Part shown: one piece after another, positions 11,241-23,121 of the stretch | Numbering within the stretch: the first letter of the stretch is position 1 | Layout: every line of letters starts with the position of its first letter | Notes under the pieces: generated by a model | Database searches by the model: none | What the model was told of the DNA's origin: nothing | What the model saw: the letters and a program-made list of their open reading frames with translations, nothing else | Position numbers and translations under genes: made by a program | Source of the DNA: Irineochytrium annulatum | Lineage: Eukaryota; Chytridiomycota; Chytridiomycetes; Chytridiales; Chytridiaceae | Direction of reading: 5' to 3' | Assembly (NCBI GenBank): GCA_027600665.1 | Contig: JADGJL010000109.1 | Span: forward strand, 1-41,732 | DNA length: 41,732 nucleotides

Positions 11241-11636
11241 TCCGTGAATTTGACGAACCGGTGGCGTAAAGGCAAGATTACGACTTCTGCCACACCATCC
11301 TTCAAGTTCATAAAGCTAAAGCAGTCGTTTGTCTTCTTTGCTTTCGGACCACGCTGTCGAAACGAAAATGTTGTATAAATTCATGAGGCTTGCGCTTAGA
11401 CGACCCGGAGGCCGGCCGAATCCGTTGCCACCATTCACACGCGATCATATGGAAACGCCACCAGTTATTGTACTAAAATATCATTGGTTATGTGCGGAAG
11501 CTCGTAGCCAACGCGCCAAACCGGCCATCTAGCCAACGGCTTGTGACCCCCGCCACGTCATGGCCACAAGCCGAAGATCTCTGGACTAACCAGCCCACCC
11601 GCGGCGTACTAGGATACGTCGGCGCGGACCGGTCCG
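11241..11636. other. Intergenic between PEN-2 start and TRAF7-like stop
   Basis: 396 bp, presumably PEN-2 promoter and the 3' end of the next gene. Short plus-strand frames here look like chance. Confidence 0.7.
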
Positions 11637-13622
11637 TCATTGCCATATCTTGATCGACTTATCGGCGCATCCGGATATTAAGCAGTTATCCCCAATTGTG
11701 AGCGCGTGTACGAATCCCTTATTTTTCATCAAGTGAGCTTAAACTATAATACAAATATCCCTACCTTATGTCCTATTAAAGTACACGTCTCCGTGAACGT
11801 CCTCGGGTCCCACCGCTTGATCGTGTGATCGAAGCTGCCAGTGAAAAGGACGCCGTCCGAGTACCCGACCTTCCAGACCTCCCAGTTATGGCCTCTCATC
11901 GTATGCCGCTTCGTAAACGTATTCAGGTCGAAGACGGCGATGCTCGCGTCAAAGCAGGAGGCGAAGAGCATGTCGGGCGAGGAGGTTGCGTCGAGCACCT
12001 CGCTGGAGCAGTCCTCGATGGTGTGCAGGAGGGATTGAGTCGCGATGTCCCATATCTAGGTTTGCGTTGGTTCTGGGTGTAAAGGAAAAGGGAATATACC
12101 TTGATTGTTCTGTCTGAGGACGTTGATGCTAGTTTGGAGTCCCCGAGGAGAATGATGGAGTTGATACCATCCTGGTGTCCCTGAAGCGTAGCCATGCATT
12201 CAAGATTGTCAAGGTTCCATATCTGCGACAAGATTAAGAAAGCGATCCCTAAATCAACAAAACTCGCCTTGATTGTACGATCCGATGACGCCGAATACAT
12301 GTGATTTCCTCGTATTTGCAGCCCGTAGACTTTATTGGAGTGATCTGTCAAGGTATGTAGGCACGATTCGTCGGCCGTGTTATCTAGATTCCATGCCTTT
12401 GCATGAGGTAAGTAAACGCCGAACTGCATTCGTAAGCACTAACTTTAATGGTAGAGTCAGATCCGGCGCTGAAGAACCGTTCTCTTTCCGCATCAAATGT
12501 AAGCGCCCATACCGACTTCAAAACATGGCCCTGAATATTCTTCGTCATTCGGCCCGTTTCTGCGTTAAAGATCTTCGATATTGTGAGATGACTGCAAATG
12601 TCGCAAAGATTAACCTTAATACTTCCGTCGTATCCGCCTGAGAGCAAAATCCCATCTGAGTAATTCAAAGAAGTAACGCCAGTCGCATGTTCTAGGATAG
12701 TGCGTCTGCATTCTATAGCTCCATTCGGCCAAGTCTACGGACTCATTAACAAAGCGATGCGAAGGCGTCTATCGTTACATTACGCAAGCCAGTTTCTGTA
12801 TCCGCTTCCTCAATCTCTATTGGTGCTGCCGTCGAAGTGCCTGGTACGAACGTACCCTTGGAATGTGAGTTAGCATTAATAAATACACGGAATCCAACTG
12901 CTGCTAGTCGCTGACGCAGATCCCGAATCTCCGTTGCTTGCGCCTAAAACAATGGCAGTCACTGAGAAGAACAGTTCAGTCGCTGCCAAATTACCTCGAT
13001 GGTAGCTTGTAGTGTCTCCATTTTCGAGTCGTTCATCAGGATAAACTCTCTCATCACCTCAAAGGGGCATGTCTTCAGGTGCTCAACAACAGCAAGCTTC
13101 GTCCCTTTCATGTTATCAGCCACATTGGTTTTATCAACGTGTCAATCTCCCACCTTCATAATGTGTACCCAACTGCTCATGTGGGCACGTCGTCCAAGCA
13201 TACATGCAAGTCAAGACATGCGACGACAGCTCATCGCGAGCCCGTACTTCCTTGCAGCCGTGAACTTTGTTCGGGCAATACGCCTTCAGTTCAGATACAA
13301 GCTGCCGGAGCGCTAGGTTGGAGTGGACATCTAGGCGCACGAAGATCAGAACGAGGACGATAAGTTTTTTATACCTCCGGTCAGCATGTGTTGCGAGCAC
13401 ATGGGACATTGCGAGCGGTTCGTGAGGCTCTGTAATATGCAATCTTGGCAGAACGAGTGATGGCATTTGGCGCTTATACATGGATTCGTGAAGACTTCGC
13501 AGCATCTTAAACAAAGAGAAAGAACGTTTATTACATTGTAATGCACTGGATAGGGTCAATCACGCCTACATGGGGCACTTAAGAACGTCGGAAACGGGAG
13601 AAACGAACGCCAGGGAGCTCAT
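11637..13622 (-). CDS. TRAF7-like E3 ligase: RING, TRAF zinc fingers, WD40 propeller
   Basis: Probable RING-type ubiquitin ligase. The start ATG at 13622 has an in-frame stop directly upstream (MSSLAFVSPVSDVLKCPI). A C3HC4 RING follows: the CPIC is completed across the first intron, then AKCHHSFCQDC and SQCPMC. Two Cys/His segments of TRAF type come next (YCPNKVHGCKEV with CMYAWTTCPHE, then VVEHLKTCPFEVMREFI). After them there is a short coiled coil and seven WD40 blades, for example SVWALTFDAERERFFSAGSD, HMYSASSDRTIKA, LASTSSDRTIK, GVLFTGSFDHTIKRWDPRTF and the final LISGCADKSIKIWQ-stop. This order is that of animal TRAF7. Many short introns are present. Catalytic activity and MAP-kinase roles known for TRAF7 are not shown here. 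Confidence 0.87.
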
Positions 13623-14260
13623 TCAGTACACGACAAGGCAGGACCGATCCAGTCGGTGCTGCATTGGGCGCTATAGCAGCAAAGCTTGGTCGTGGATCCG
13701 GCCGGCCAGGCACTCCGGTGGAGATGGGACGGCAAGGCTTGAATGCAAATGAGACGTTAACAGAACAAGCGAGATCGACGTCAAAAGTCTTCCACTCATC
13801 AGGGAAGTTTCATGTTGCAATTCTACGACAAAGGCGTTTGCTGGCCGGAAATTCATGCACCTTGTATCGAGATACGATGTGATTTTTGTTATTATTCGAT
13901 GCTATAAATTACGATCGTCGCATTAGTACTTTTCGTGCAAATAAATAAGGTCGAGCCAGCGAACAAAAGGAAGGCAGCCAACAGCTTAATGATTTCCACC
14001 CAAGCCAAAAGAAAACCTCAATCTTTTACCAAGACAACGGGAAGCTTCAAACAAAAAGAGCGATGTAAATTGATAGTGTTTAGAGACCGAGCCAAAGTCC
14101 AAAGAGTCGATCGTGGAATTAATATGAAGGCCAAAAAATAAANNNNNNNNNNCCAGCGTAAAAATAAAAAAAAAACCATGCTACAAAAAAAGGGCCTCTG
14201 ATGAAGATGTTCCGTTAGGTGTCCGACTAATGGAGGACCCCACAAATGCAAATCCGCCCC
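13623..14260. other. Intergenic with assembly gap
   Basis: 638 bp upstream of the TRAF7-like gene and downstream of the kinase gene. It contains a 10-N gap flanked by A-rich sequence. Short frames on both strands have no family features. Confidence 0.7.
14143..14152. other. Assembly gap (10 N)
   Basis: Ten N bases, a placeholder of unknown true length, in A-rich intergenic DNA; no gene is broken by it. Confidence 0.99.
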
Positions 14261-16375
14261 TTACTCCCATTGCGACCGGTAACGCTCGACCTCACCCCTA
14301 ATCCAAGGGTGGCTGAGGACCTCCTCCATATTCGCTCGTTCGTCCACGTTGTAGCACAGCATGCGCTTAATAAGCGATTTCACGCCACCTAAACAGCGAA
14401 ACAGTATGAGCATGCTACAGCAAGGAAAGAGTGGTAACGATAGACGCAGTACCTTCAGGATCGTCGTCCGAATCGACGCGGAACGGGAAGCGGAAGGTAC
14501 CCTTTATGATATCGGCCTTGTTCTGGAACGGATTCTCGCCATAGATGATGGTGTGAAGCAACACGCCAAGGGTCCTACAATCAGACAAGGTCAGCTTTCT
14601 GGTCATAACGAAAGATTCTTCATTGGGGCAGACAAAGCAACTCTTACCAAATCTCAGCCTCCGGTCCACGGAATGCCTTCCCCTTAGACACCTCGGGCGA
14701 GGCAAAGTGCGCGGTCCCGTTGAATCGCCGGAAATAGTTGGCCTCGGACGTGGGGATCGGCGACGCCGAGCCGAAGTCGATGATTTTCACAACGTAATCG
14801 GCGTTGATCACAATGTTCTACGCGATCGGTGGACAGCCGTGTCAGTAAAGCAACCGGAAGATGAAGGTTAATAAAAACAAACCTCGTCTTTCAGGTCGCG
14901 ATGCACGACGTTGTTGCGGTGGAGGTGGTCGACACCGAGCGCGATTTGAGCGAAGATGCGCTTCCCAGTCGACTCAGGGATGCGGCGGTCTAAGTGAATA
15001 GTGTCAATATCCGCATCCATTTTGCCACGCATGCAAATTGAAACTCACGAGCATCAATGCACTCGAACAAGTCACACGACGTCCTCCGCCGAATCGCCTT
15101 CTCCTGATCCGGCGTCAGGCGAAGCAGAGGGCTCAGTTCGGCCTTCTGTGCCTCGTACACCTTGCGGGCCTCTTCGTCAAGCTCCTCCAATACAATGCCC
15201 TGCTTCTTCGACACTCGAAGGCCCGGGTTCCGCTCGGGGCTCAACGCCGGGTTCTCAACATCCCACTCGGTCCCGTGCAGCTCCGTTACAAGGAGAAAGT
15301 AGCGTTCCTCGTCGGCGTAGTGGTCAAGGTAGGAGATCAGGGTCGGATGGCGGAGAGTCATCAGGTAGCAGATTTCGCGGGGGACTTTTGGGGCCTTGAC
15401 GTCGTATGGGTCCTCCACCCAGAGCGAATCCGGGATCTTGTGCTTGACAATGAATTTGACGGCCACCTGCTCCAGCGAAATCAGGTCAGTTTCGCGCATG
15501 GTGTGATGTAAAGAACATATATGTCCCACCTCCTTGTTGTCCTTTAACCTCCGTGCAGTAAAGACGAATCCGAACGCGCCATCCCCTAACAGCTCCCCGA
15601 TCTTGTATCGGTCGCCAAACTTGGACTTCAGCCGGAAAGTACCCGTTATCAACGCGACAACGTCAGCGTGTCGGCTGTTCCTCTCAATGTCCGGGTTGAC
15701 CGGCGCCTTGGTCCCCGAGGAGCTCGGCCCCGCGACCGGCTTTGCGTCCTTGCTACCAGCAACCTCGGCAGCTGCGGCTCTCTCCACCTCGTCCGACGGC
15801 TTTGGCACGGCCCCGCTAAACTTGTTGAACCGGAAACGGTCTAACGCCCTATTGAAAATCGATTGGTTCCCTCCAATGCCCGGCACAGGCATACGTGCGG
15901 CGGCGCTCGGAACGGGAAGCCTGCATGGTGCCGACCCGATAATTCTGTCTTTGGAGCTTCTGCCGCTCGAAGATGAGGAGGTGGATGGCCGGCCATCGTT
16001 TGGGGTGGGCTCGGCGGCCTTCGCAAATGGCGGCGCATCGTCGCGCTTGAGCTTCGTGAGCGACGTGCGGTTCGTCTTTGCCGAGCCGGGTGCGATGCGC
16101 TCAGTCGAGGCAAACTTTCGGGTCGAAGGTGTTGGGATCTTTGTGTTGCTGGTGCGTCTCCACAGGTCGAAGTTGGCCAGGAATGAGGAGGATTTGGTGG
16201 CGGCCTTCGGGGCCGTGCCGTTGACCGGATTGGGGATCGGTGTCGCCGTCGCCATCGTCAGTAATTGGGTGGTTCGTGTGAGGCTGTTGGTGTTGGCGGT
16301 TGTGAAGTCGGCACGGGGGTCGGCATCCAGGCCCTTTCCGGCGCGCATGCCTATGGCGTTAGAGGTGGTCGACAT
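14261..16375 (-). CDS. PAS-kinase (Psk1/PASK) family serine/threonine kinase
   Basis: Protein kinase. The start ATG is at 16375; a Ser/Pro-rich N terminus of about 250 residues has no recognisable domain, and I see no PAS domain. The kinase domain has the Gly loop LGDGAFGFVF, VAVKFIVKHKI (catalytic Lys, just after an intron), VPREICYLMTLRHP (C-helix Glu), HRDLKDE with the Asn supplied by the next exon, IIDFGSAS, and TAHFASPEV in place of APE. The string RRTSCDLFECIDA and the DFGSAS block are typical of the fungal PASK branch, which links nutrient status to sugar partitioning and translation in yeast. An insertion of roughly 65 residues follows TELHGTEWDVENPALSPE in the hinge. It ends HPWIRGEVERYRSQWE. 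Kinase certain, subfamily strong. Confidence 0.87.
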
Positions 16376-17120
16376 TGAGGAAAGACCGGACGACAGAAGG
16401 GACTGCAGCGTGCGGGTGCGCTACAGGAGGGATCACCGACTGATGTTGTTACTCCGCAATCTGTTGACAGCTCCTTCATTCAGAACGAAAGCAAATCCTC
16501 CTCGTGGTGTGGTGGGCATCGTATTTTTTTTTCTTTTAGATCTTCTTTTTTTTGTTTTTGGAGGCATTGAAAAAAGGAAAAAATAAGAATCTGATGAAGA
16601 AAAACACACCTTCACGCAGTAAGAGCCACACTTCCGGAATTAGGTTGCATTAAATGCCAACAAACGTAGACGGTTGCCTTATTTGAGATTTGCAACGAGA
16701 GATTTCGGTGGAAGACCACAATATTGAATGTTTTGAATATATTCAATAACAGAGAGAAGTTCATCCAAAATAAAAGCCAACAAAGGAAAAAATGTAGGAT
16801 GTCTCAGTCAGTGCCTCGTCTTCGGCTTTCAAGGAGTAAGTTTTGTAAGGCCACTTTGGGACTTACACAATCGGGGATCTTTAAAGCCAGCAAAGCGGAA
16901 ATTAACAGGGCTTAACAGTAATGCCCACAATCAAGTAGTTACGCCATTTTTCCTTCCTTTGACTAACCCATACATTTACAAATCCAGAGTCTGACGATTT
17001 AAAACAAACAAAACCATGTGACAAAAGGGTGACAATGAGAGAAAATACAAAGCCTTTGCAAATCATGAGATAATCTATGCGTAAAGACAACCCGTCTTAG
17101 TGATTACTTTCACCAAAGCA
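16376..17120. other. Intergenic, AT-rich
   Basis: 745 bp between the kinase start and the quinone reductase stop, both minus strand. It has T-rich runs near 16525-16560. No gene or RNA recognised. Confidence 0.7.
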
Positions 17121-18100
17121 TCAAGCAGTTGCCTTCGCGACAATCTTCCCAAAGTTCGTGCCCTGCGTCTTCGCGATAGCCAGCTCCTTCTCGCTCGCCT
17201 TCCGGCTTCCGTCCCCTCCAGCGACAGTACCGGCGCCCCACGGCGAACCGCCGATGACCTCGGTCGAGTCGAACAACGCCGGGTGTGAGAAACCCAGGGG
17301 TACGAAGATAATTCTGCAAAAGAGATGAAGTAGATTAGAAATAGGAAAAAAAATTTAAAATATGCAGAAACTAAATGTGACAAAGGAGAAACAAAGGGAT
17401 GAAAATATGAGCCAACCCGTGGTGGACGAAATGCGGGATAAAGGACATGACGGTCGTCTCCTGGCCGCCGTGCTGGGTGCCCGTCGAGACGAAGCAGCCG
17501 GCGAACTTGTTCGCGAGCGCTTGCTTGCCCCAGAGCTGTCCCGTGGCATCCCAAAAAGCTTTCATCTGGGCCGGGGCTATCCCGTAGCGGGTGCTGAATA
17601 TCGAAAGTACGCTGTTGGTGAAAGCGGGACAACGCAAAACGTGAGAAGATGAACTCACGGGAGACCGAAGAGGAAGCCATCAAAATCGGGCAGCTGGGCG
17701 GGCTGAATGACGGGGATGTCCTCGAACTTCGCAATATGCTGTTATTAACAACAAGTTAGCAAGTTCCAAAAGCAATGCAAATGTTGCAGCGACATAATCA
17801 CCATCTTGCCCTGAACCTCCTCGCTCAGCGTCTCGGCCACCCTAAAGATCTTGACGTCATTGCCGGCTTCGCGGGCGCCCGTGGCCATAACCTCGGCCAG
17901 GCTCTTGATGTGGCCGTACGCGCTTTGGAAGAGTTATCAGTACGTGCATTTACGAGCGGAAAAACGCGCTCAAGCCATCAAAGGACGTAACTAAGCAGCT
18001 GCTCAAGTGACATGCACCGAAGGTACATGCACCTTCGGCGGCCAAGGAGCACTCGCGCGTCAGCCTCATACCTGTAGATAACGATGGCGATCTTGCCCAT
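17121..18100 (-). CDS. NAD(P)H:quinone oxidoreductase, WrbA/Pst2 flavodoxin-fold
   Basis: FMN-dependent two-electron quinone reductase for oxidative-stress protection, of the fungal Ycp4/Pst2 type. The start ATG at 18100 (MGKIAIVIY) gives the first flavodoxin strand; exon 1 is 29 nt, then a 149-nt intron (17923-18071), joining to [14 protein letters not shown], the FMN phosphate loop. Later blocks are [46 protein letters not shown] and [20 protein letters not shown], all hallmarks of WrbA, followed by [16 protein letters not shown]. About 200 residues, full length. Divergent from the acyl carrier protein gene. Family very secure; quinone specificity inferred. Confidence 0.95.
18017..18038. 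repeat. Perfect inverted repeat inside intron 1
   Basis: Two 8-bp arms, CCGAAGGT and ACCTTCGG, around a 6-base loop (ACATGC), within the first intron of the quinone reductase gene. It may be chance or a pre-mRNA hairpin. Confidence 0.4.
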
Positions 18101-18969
18101 GATGTTGAAGCGTGTCGAGAATTAATGCTCTGTCGTTGGCGATGACGGCTGCTGTGGTGGAGACGGGCAGAGCGACGGGCTTTTGAATCGGTGAGCGTGA
18201 GGTGAGGAGCGAGCCTGCCAAGCAGGATTTGTCACCTGCCTTTTTGACTTATGTCAATAGTCAATGGATCCTCGGATTTGCGAGGACCCATTGGCTGCTC
18301 TTCATTTCAAAGAAGCTGCTGTAGTAGTCCGCGGTGACTCGCTCTCGTTGCTTCCCGATCTACACGAAGATAACTAAAAGGCGGCTAGTAGGAGGCCGAC
18401 CACCAAAATGTTGTGGTGTAATCCAAGTTTGGTTAACTTTGTCATCTCGTGGTGTACTTGCATAATAAACTAACATTTTTTTATTGTATTTAGAAAATAA
18501 TAATAATATATAGAGTATCGAATAAACCGCAGCCGCGTCGACCTTCGCGCGCAACTCAGTCCCAGCCACCAAGGCTGCACTCCAGGATAGAAGGCCATCG
18601 CCACCGTCGTGTCGAGATTAGGGGGGATGAAGACAACAGGACGACAGAAAGAGGGAAGAGCTGCCAACTGCGAGGCCCAAATCCCCCGTTATGACTGTCG
18701 CTCCTTGTAAAAAGCATTTGATCACCTCGGGTACGCCCCCCGTAGGCGGGAAGAAACGCACTGTACTCGGTCGCGGACACTGTTGCGATCGAACCATCAA
18801 AGTATGTCACCGGTCCCTCATTGTCTAAACAGCGTTTAGACATGGGAACGTCGCGCGGCGGGTAGCCACTCGGTTGAGGCCGGGAGTAGGTGAGGTGGCG
18901 ATCGCTGCGACCCAGCCTGTGGAGCGATCGCATTTGCAAGCCGTCAAATTGACTAAAACGAACACAACC
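18101..18969. other. Divergent intergenic region
   Basis: 869 bp between the divergent quinone reductase and acyl carrier protein starts, so it holds both promoters. It includes an imperfect hairpin at 18262-18293 and an AT-rich stretch at 18470-18530. A long minus-strand open frame reaching 18556 is an antisense shadow. Confidence 0.7.
18262..18293. promoter_or_regulatory. Hairpin with inverted CCAAT-like ends
   Basis: Arms CAATGGATCCTCG and CGAGGACCCATTG pair at 12 of 13 positions around a 6-base loop. Each outer end carries an ATTGG/CCAAT-type core. It lies about 160-190 bp upstream of the quinone reductase start. The role as a regulatory site is inferred from position and symmetry only. 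Confidence 0.35.
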
Positions 18970-19761
18970 ATGATCTCGCGCCCTCTCGTGTCCAGGCTCC
19001 TCACCCGCAAGGTCTCCAGGCCCGCGACCCCGCTCGTCGCCCTCTCCAGGCCCATCACCACATTCCAAAGGCCCGCATACACCCCGACCAGCGCCGCCGC
19101 CAACCGGCTGACTTACTCCATCGCGGATCTTCCCCTGTGCCGATACCAGGCACCCGTGAGGTCCTACTCGGCGGCTCCTGAGCCTTTGACGATCCCGGAT
19201 ATTGAGGCTCGCGTGCTTCAGGTGTTGAAGGATTTCGACAAGGTCGATCCGACAAAGGTCCGTATGTGCTGGATATCCATTCTCTTCCAGTCCATACAAC
19301 TGCTCGCCATTGCCGCGCTGGACCACTCTTTGAATGTAGATGCCTTGGTATGGATACGAGCCGGACGGAAATTTGCTCGGGACATGGATGTGGGAGATTA
19401 TGCTGATGGAAAAGCGTGTCGGTGAACAATGCCATTCGCTGGATTGGACGTAGCCCGTACGTTGGGTTGACGACGTATTACATAGAACCGGATCGCGTGG
19501 CCGTATGCTGATGACATTGGTTTCTACATAGTTAACGCTCGACTCGCATTTCGTCAACGACCTCGGGCTCGACAGTTTGGATCAAGTGGAGATTACGATG
19601 GCAATTGAGGACGAGTTCAACATTGAGCTTCCCGATCGGGTGGCGGACGAGATTTTCACCCCTCGTCAAGCAGTTGAAAAGGTAGCTTTTTCTAACATCA
19701 AATCAGTAAACACTTATTAATGCAATTGTCATAGGTATTCGCGAACAAGACTGCCATGTAA
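18970..19761 (+). CDS. ACP1: Mitochondrial acyl carrier protein (NDUFAB1/ACP1)
   Basis: Carries acyl chains on phosphopantetheine for mitochondrial fatty acid and lipoate synthesis and is an accessory subunit of complex I. Exons 18970-19257, 19532-19681 and 19735-19761 give 154 residues. The N-terminal 65 or so residues (MISRPLVSRLLTRKVSRP onward) are rich in Arg and Ser without acids, a typical mitochondrial presequence. The carrier domain has VNDLGLDSLDQVEITMAIED, where the Ser of DSL is the phosphopantetheine site, then FNIELPDRVADEIFTPRQAV. The first intron (274 nt) is longer than most in this window. Identity is very secure. Confidence 0.96.
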
Positions 19762-19968
19762 GCATCAAGGCTCTGTTTATGCCTCACTTCTTCCATGTAT
19801 CTTCGCTTGCTTTGCCCCCCTTGTATTTCCATATCGAGCACTTTTAAAAAGATAGCTAAATGAATGGGTATTGCAGAAATAGTCAACATAATCGATCAAA
19901 CTCTGTGTCTGCACTGATCGAATTCGATGACGGTTTGAAGGAGCGGAGGCATACAAGGACGTCCGATA

Positions 19969-21172
19969 ATGGAGCATTCACGACGACCTCACGATCATGA
20001 ACCCCCGCCGCAACCGCATCAGCACCACCCCGTCCCTCATCCCCACCCACTTCCACATATGCTCTTCCCTCAGTCATTGCCGCCGTCGCCGCCACGGTCG
20101 GTGGCACTGCCCACGACCACGAAGCCTACAACTGCGGGGAGTCAAAAGACGATTACGAAGCACCCAACCCCGCCAGCTCAACCTACGACCAATGTCCCAC
20201 GGAAAGCGCCGTCGATCGCAGCTGACGGCAGCTGCCGGTCGAAGCTCCCTCGCCAGCGGCGAAAAGCGGTCACGCCATCGCCCTGCATTATTGACCCCAG
20301 GGTCCGTGCCGAGCTCCACATCAAACCCGAGTTCGATCCCAAGTTGATCCGGCCCCCGGTGGGCTCATCTGTTTCGACGTCTTCCGCCGCCAGAGGGGCC
20401 ACGGCCGTGCAATCGTCATGGGTGGGCGATGACGCCGACGATGAGGAGGATGACGATCGACCGGACTTGACGGCGCGGACGAGGTTGATACGCCCCGTTA
20501 TGAACTCGAGCAGGCCGATTGCCATGCAGATAGATAGAGTTAGGAGGGAGACGTTCGACCCAGAGGCGGCGGTGATGCGTCTACAGGAGAAGGACCCGGA
20601 AGCCATTAGGAGAATCAGGGAAAGGGTCACCAAGCAGGTGTGCGAGATTTTGTTTTTTTGCTGCTGACTGAGCTGAATATATTTGCTGTCTGTTAGGCCT
20701 TGAATGTACCGAGAAACGTTTCCGAGTACCACAACCTCACGCCTATAGAGGCAAACGAGCCGCCACCGCCATTTGTTAGGGCTAAGAAAAGCGTCAGCAA
20801 ACAATGGCTGTCTTTGAGAGATAACAAACCCGACTACGAAAGCTTGTAGGTGTTTTGCGCGTGGACTCAATGATTTTCGTGAAAATTTAAGGCACTCTGC
20901 CACTTTCTCTTCTTCTTGCTGGGTCTACCAGCCGCCCTCCTCATCTTGAGGTCGACACCATCAGTTTACCCTACCCGACGCAGTCTTACAACCCATTCTC
21001 GGGCTGGGGGCCTTTTCCCAAGCTCTCGGTCTCCTCTTTTGCACTGAACTTTGAAGACTCCGAGAGATTCAAGTATTACGAGACCGCGATTACGGTTGCC
21101 GACCTGTTTCCACCAGCGACAGAATTTAGACGAGGGCAACAACGTGCAGCTATGGACGCAGGGGAAAAGTAA
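19969..21172 (+). CDS. Unrecognised proline-rich protein
   Basis: Three exons (19969-20637, 20697-20845, 20932-21172) give 352 residues, with clean GT-AG introns of 59 and 86 nt. I do not recognise the family. The first 120 residues are rich in Pro and His (basic, probably disordered). Then comes an acidic patch (DDADDEEDDD), a charged helical stretch (AVMRLQEKDPEAIRRIRERV) and a more ordered C-terminal third, with ALNVPRNVSEYHNLTPIE, KKSVSKQWLSLRDNKPDYES and YNPFSGWGPFPKLSVSSF. No membrane segment or signal peptide is seen. The C-terminal third, rich in aromatic and Pro residues, is the part most likely to be conserved. Reality of the gene is well supported by splicing; function unknown. Confidence 0.7.
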
Positions 21173-21311
21173 ATACCACGAGTAGGAGATACGATGAAGG
21201 GTGCTTTTTTTAGATGAGTCGTGAAGAAGCAGTGGATTTGCTGGTGAAATGGAACAGTAAAGTGAAGTCGAAGACCCAAGCTGTCAAATAAACGTTCGGA
21301 CACCGTCAGTC

Positions 21312-23121
21312 ATGGGCATTCATGGTGTGCATCCACCTCCACCATCGTCCCTTACGCCTTCGCATCGGCCGGCGCTTACTCGCTCTGATTTTTAAAACGC
21401 TGCAGGTCTTGCCAAGGTCATCGCCGACCATGCGCCCCTCGCCACCAAGGAGATGGCCATGTCGGCCTGCCACCGCCGACGCGTCGCCATTGACGCCTCC
21501 ATGTCCATCTACCAGTTCCTGATCGCCGTCAGGCAGCAAGACGGCGTACAGCTCGCCAACGCGAATGGCGAGGTTACCAGGTAGAGGTCATCGCTCGTGA
21601 GCAGATTTCTGACTTCGTTGTAAAAATAGCCATCTCATAGGCACCCTATACCGGACCATAAGGATGGTCGAGAACGGACTTAAACCTGTGTACGTGTTTG
21701 ATGGCAAACCTCCAGCTCTGAAGTCAGGCGAGGTGTGTTGCATGTCGACGTTCAAAATTCGCTTACCAGCTTCCTTGTATGCAGCTGAAAAAGCGAAGCG
21801 TTAAGCGTGACGATGCGGAGAAGCAGGCGGAGGCGGCCGCGGAGACAGGTTGGTAACCTGCTGATGATGATTGCAACTTTCGCATCGAGATCTTTGCCAT
21901 GTCTCATACTCACCTGACTTCTTCAAATTACTTACTTACATAGGCGACATGGAGACGGTTGACAAGTTTAGCCGGCGAACGGTGAAGGCGACCAAAGAGC
22001 AGAGCGAGGAGTGCAAACGGCTGCTAAAGTTGATGGGTATCCCGTACATTGACGTTCGTCCCTCGATTGCCTAAGGTGTTAATGCTTTTTGCATTTAATG
22101 CATGCTTTTTTATCCCTTTAGGCTCCTTGCGAAGCAGAAGCTCAATGCGCGGCGATGGTGAAGTGGGGAACGGTATGTTCCAAGTTTACCAGTCTACGCC
22201 TCCGCCTTTTATGTACTTTGCTACGTACAGGTTGATGCTGCTGGATCCGAGGACATGGATACCTTAACGTTCGGCTCGTCAATCCTTCTTCGACATTTGA
22301 CCTTCAGCGAGGCTCGAAAGATGCCTGTAAAAGAGATCACGCTCGACAAGGTTCTCGAGGGGCTGGAGATGGACATGGATCAGGTTTGTACCTTTCGGTT
22401 CTTCTTTGACTGATATACGGCTCCCCCATCCGAAAGTTCATAGACATGTGCATCCTACTTGGTTGCGACTATTGCGACGCTATCAAGGGAATCGGCCCTG
22501 TGAGGGCGGTGTCGTTGATTAAGGAGCACAAGAACATCGAGAACATCTTGAAGCACCTGGACCCGAACAAGTTCCCGACCCCGGAAAACTGGCCGTACAA
22601 GGAGGCGCGCGAGCTTTTCAAAAATCCGGAGGTCCTGGATACGAGCGGGCAGGAGGTTCGTGGCACTTCGCCCAGCGGTAATTTGCTTTCTGACGCAATA
22701 GTTCAACAGATGAAGTGGGAGAATCCTGACGAGGAGGGTGTCGTCGATTTCCTCGTGAAAGAAAAGGAATTCAAGTAAGTTGATCTGGTTCCCTTTTGTT
22801 TTTCTTGAAGTACTACGTGCGCTTATATTGGTCAAAGCGAGGACCGCGTCCGTACCGCAATTAAAAAACTGGCGAAAACGCGCACGGGCAAAACACAAGT
22901 CGGTCTCGGAGACTTCTTTAAACCGGTGCCGAAAGATCCCGAGGTTGTTGCGGCGGCGAAGAGAAAGGTGAATCTACTGTGGTTTAATTATTGGTTAATA
23001 TATTTGGCAGGCCGACGCCTTAGCAAAGGAGAACGCTAAGAAGGCCAAGACTGAGAAGGGGAAAGCGGGGAAGGGGAAGCCGGAGGCCAAGAAGGCGGAC
23101 TCGAAGACGAAAAAGAAGTAA
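21312..23121 (+). CDS. FEN1: Flap endonuclease 1
   Basis: Structure-specific nuclease that removes 5' flaps in Okazaki-fragment maturation and base excision repair. Exon 1 is only 13 nt (21312-21324) and encodes MGIH plus one base; after an 81-nt intron the text reads [17 protein letters not shown]. Metal-binding residues are in place: the Asp of [14 protein letters not shown], of [13 protein letters not shown], the two of [12 protein letters not shown], and of [20 protein letters not shown] (with the helix-hairpin-helix). The C-terminal part has TQVGLGDFF, a consensus PCNA-interacting PIP box, followed by a Lys-rich tail ([11 protein letters not shown]), as in other FEN1 proteins. Several short introns lie between. 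Intact and full length. Confidence 0.98.

Noticed and set aside
15534..16586. 350-codon plus-strand frame
   Set aside because: Antisense to the PASK-type kinase N terminus; the kinase reading has conserved motifs.
18556..19557. 333-codon minus-strand frame
   Set aside because: Runs across the coding exon and intron of the acyl carrier protein gene; composition unlike a protein and no motifs.
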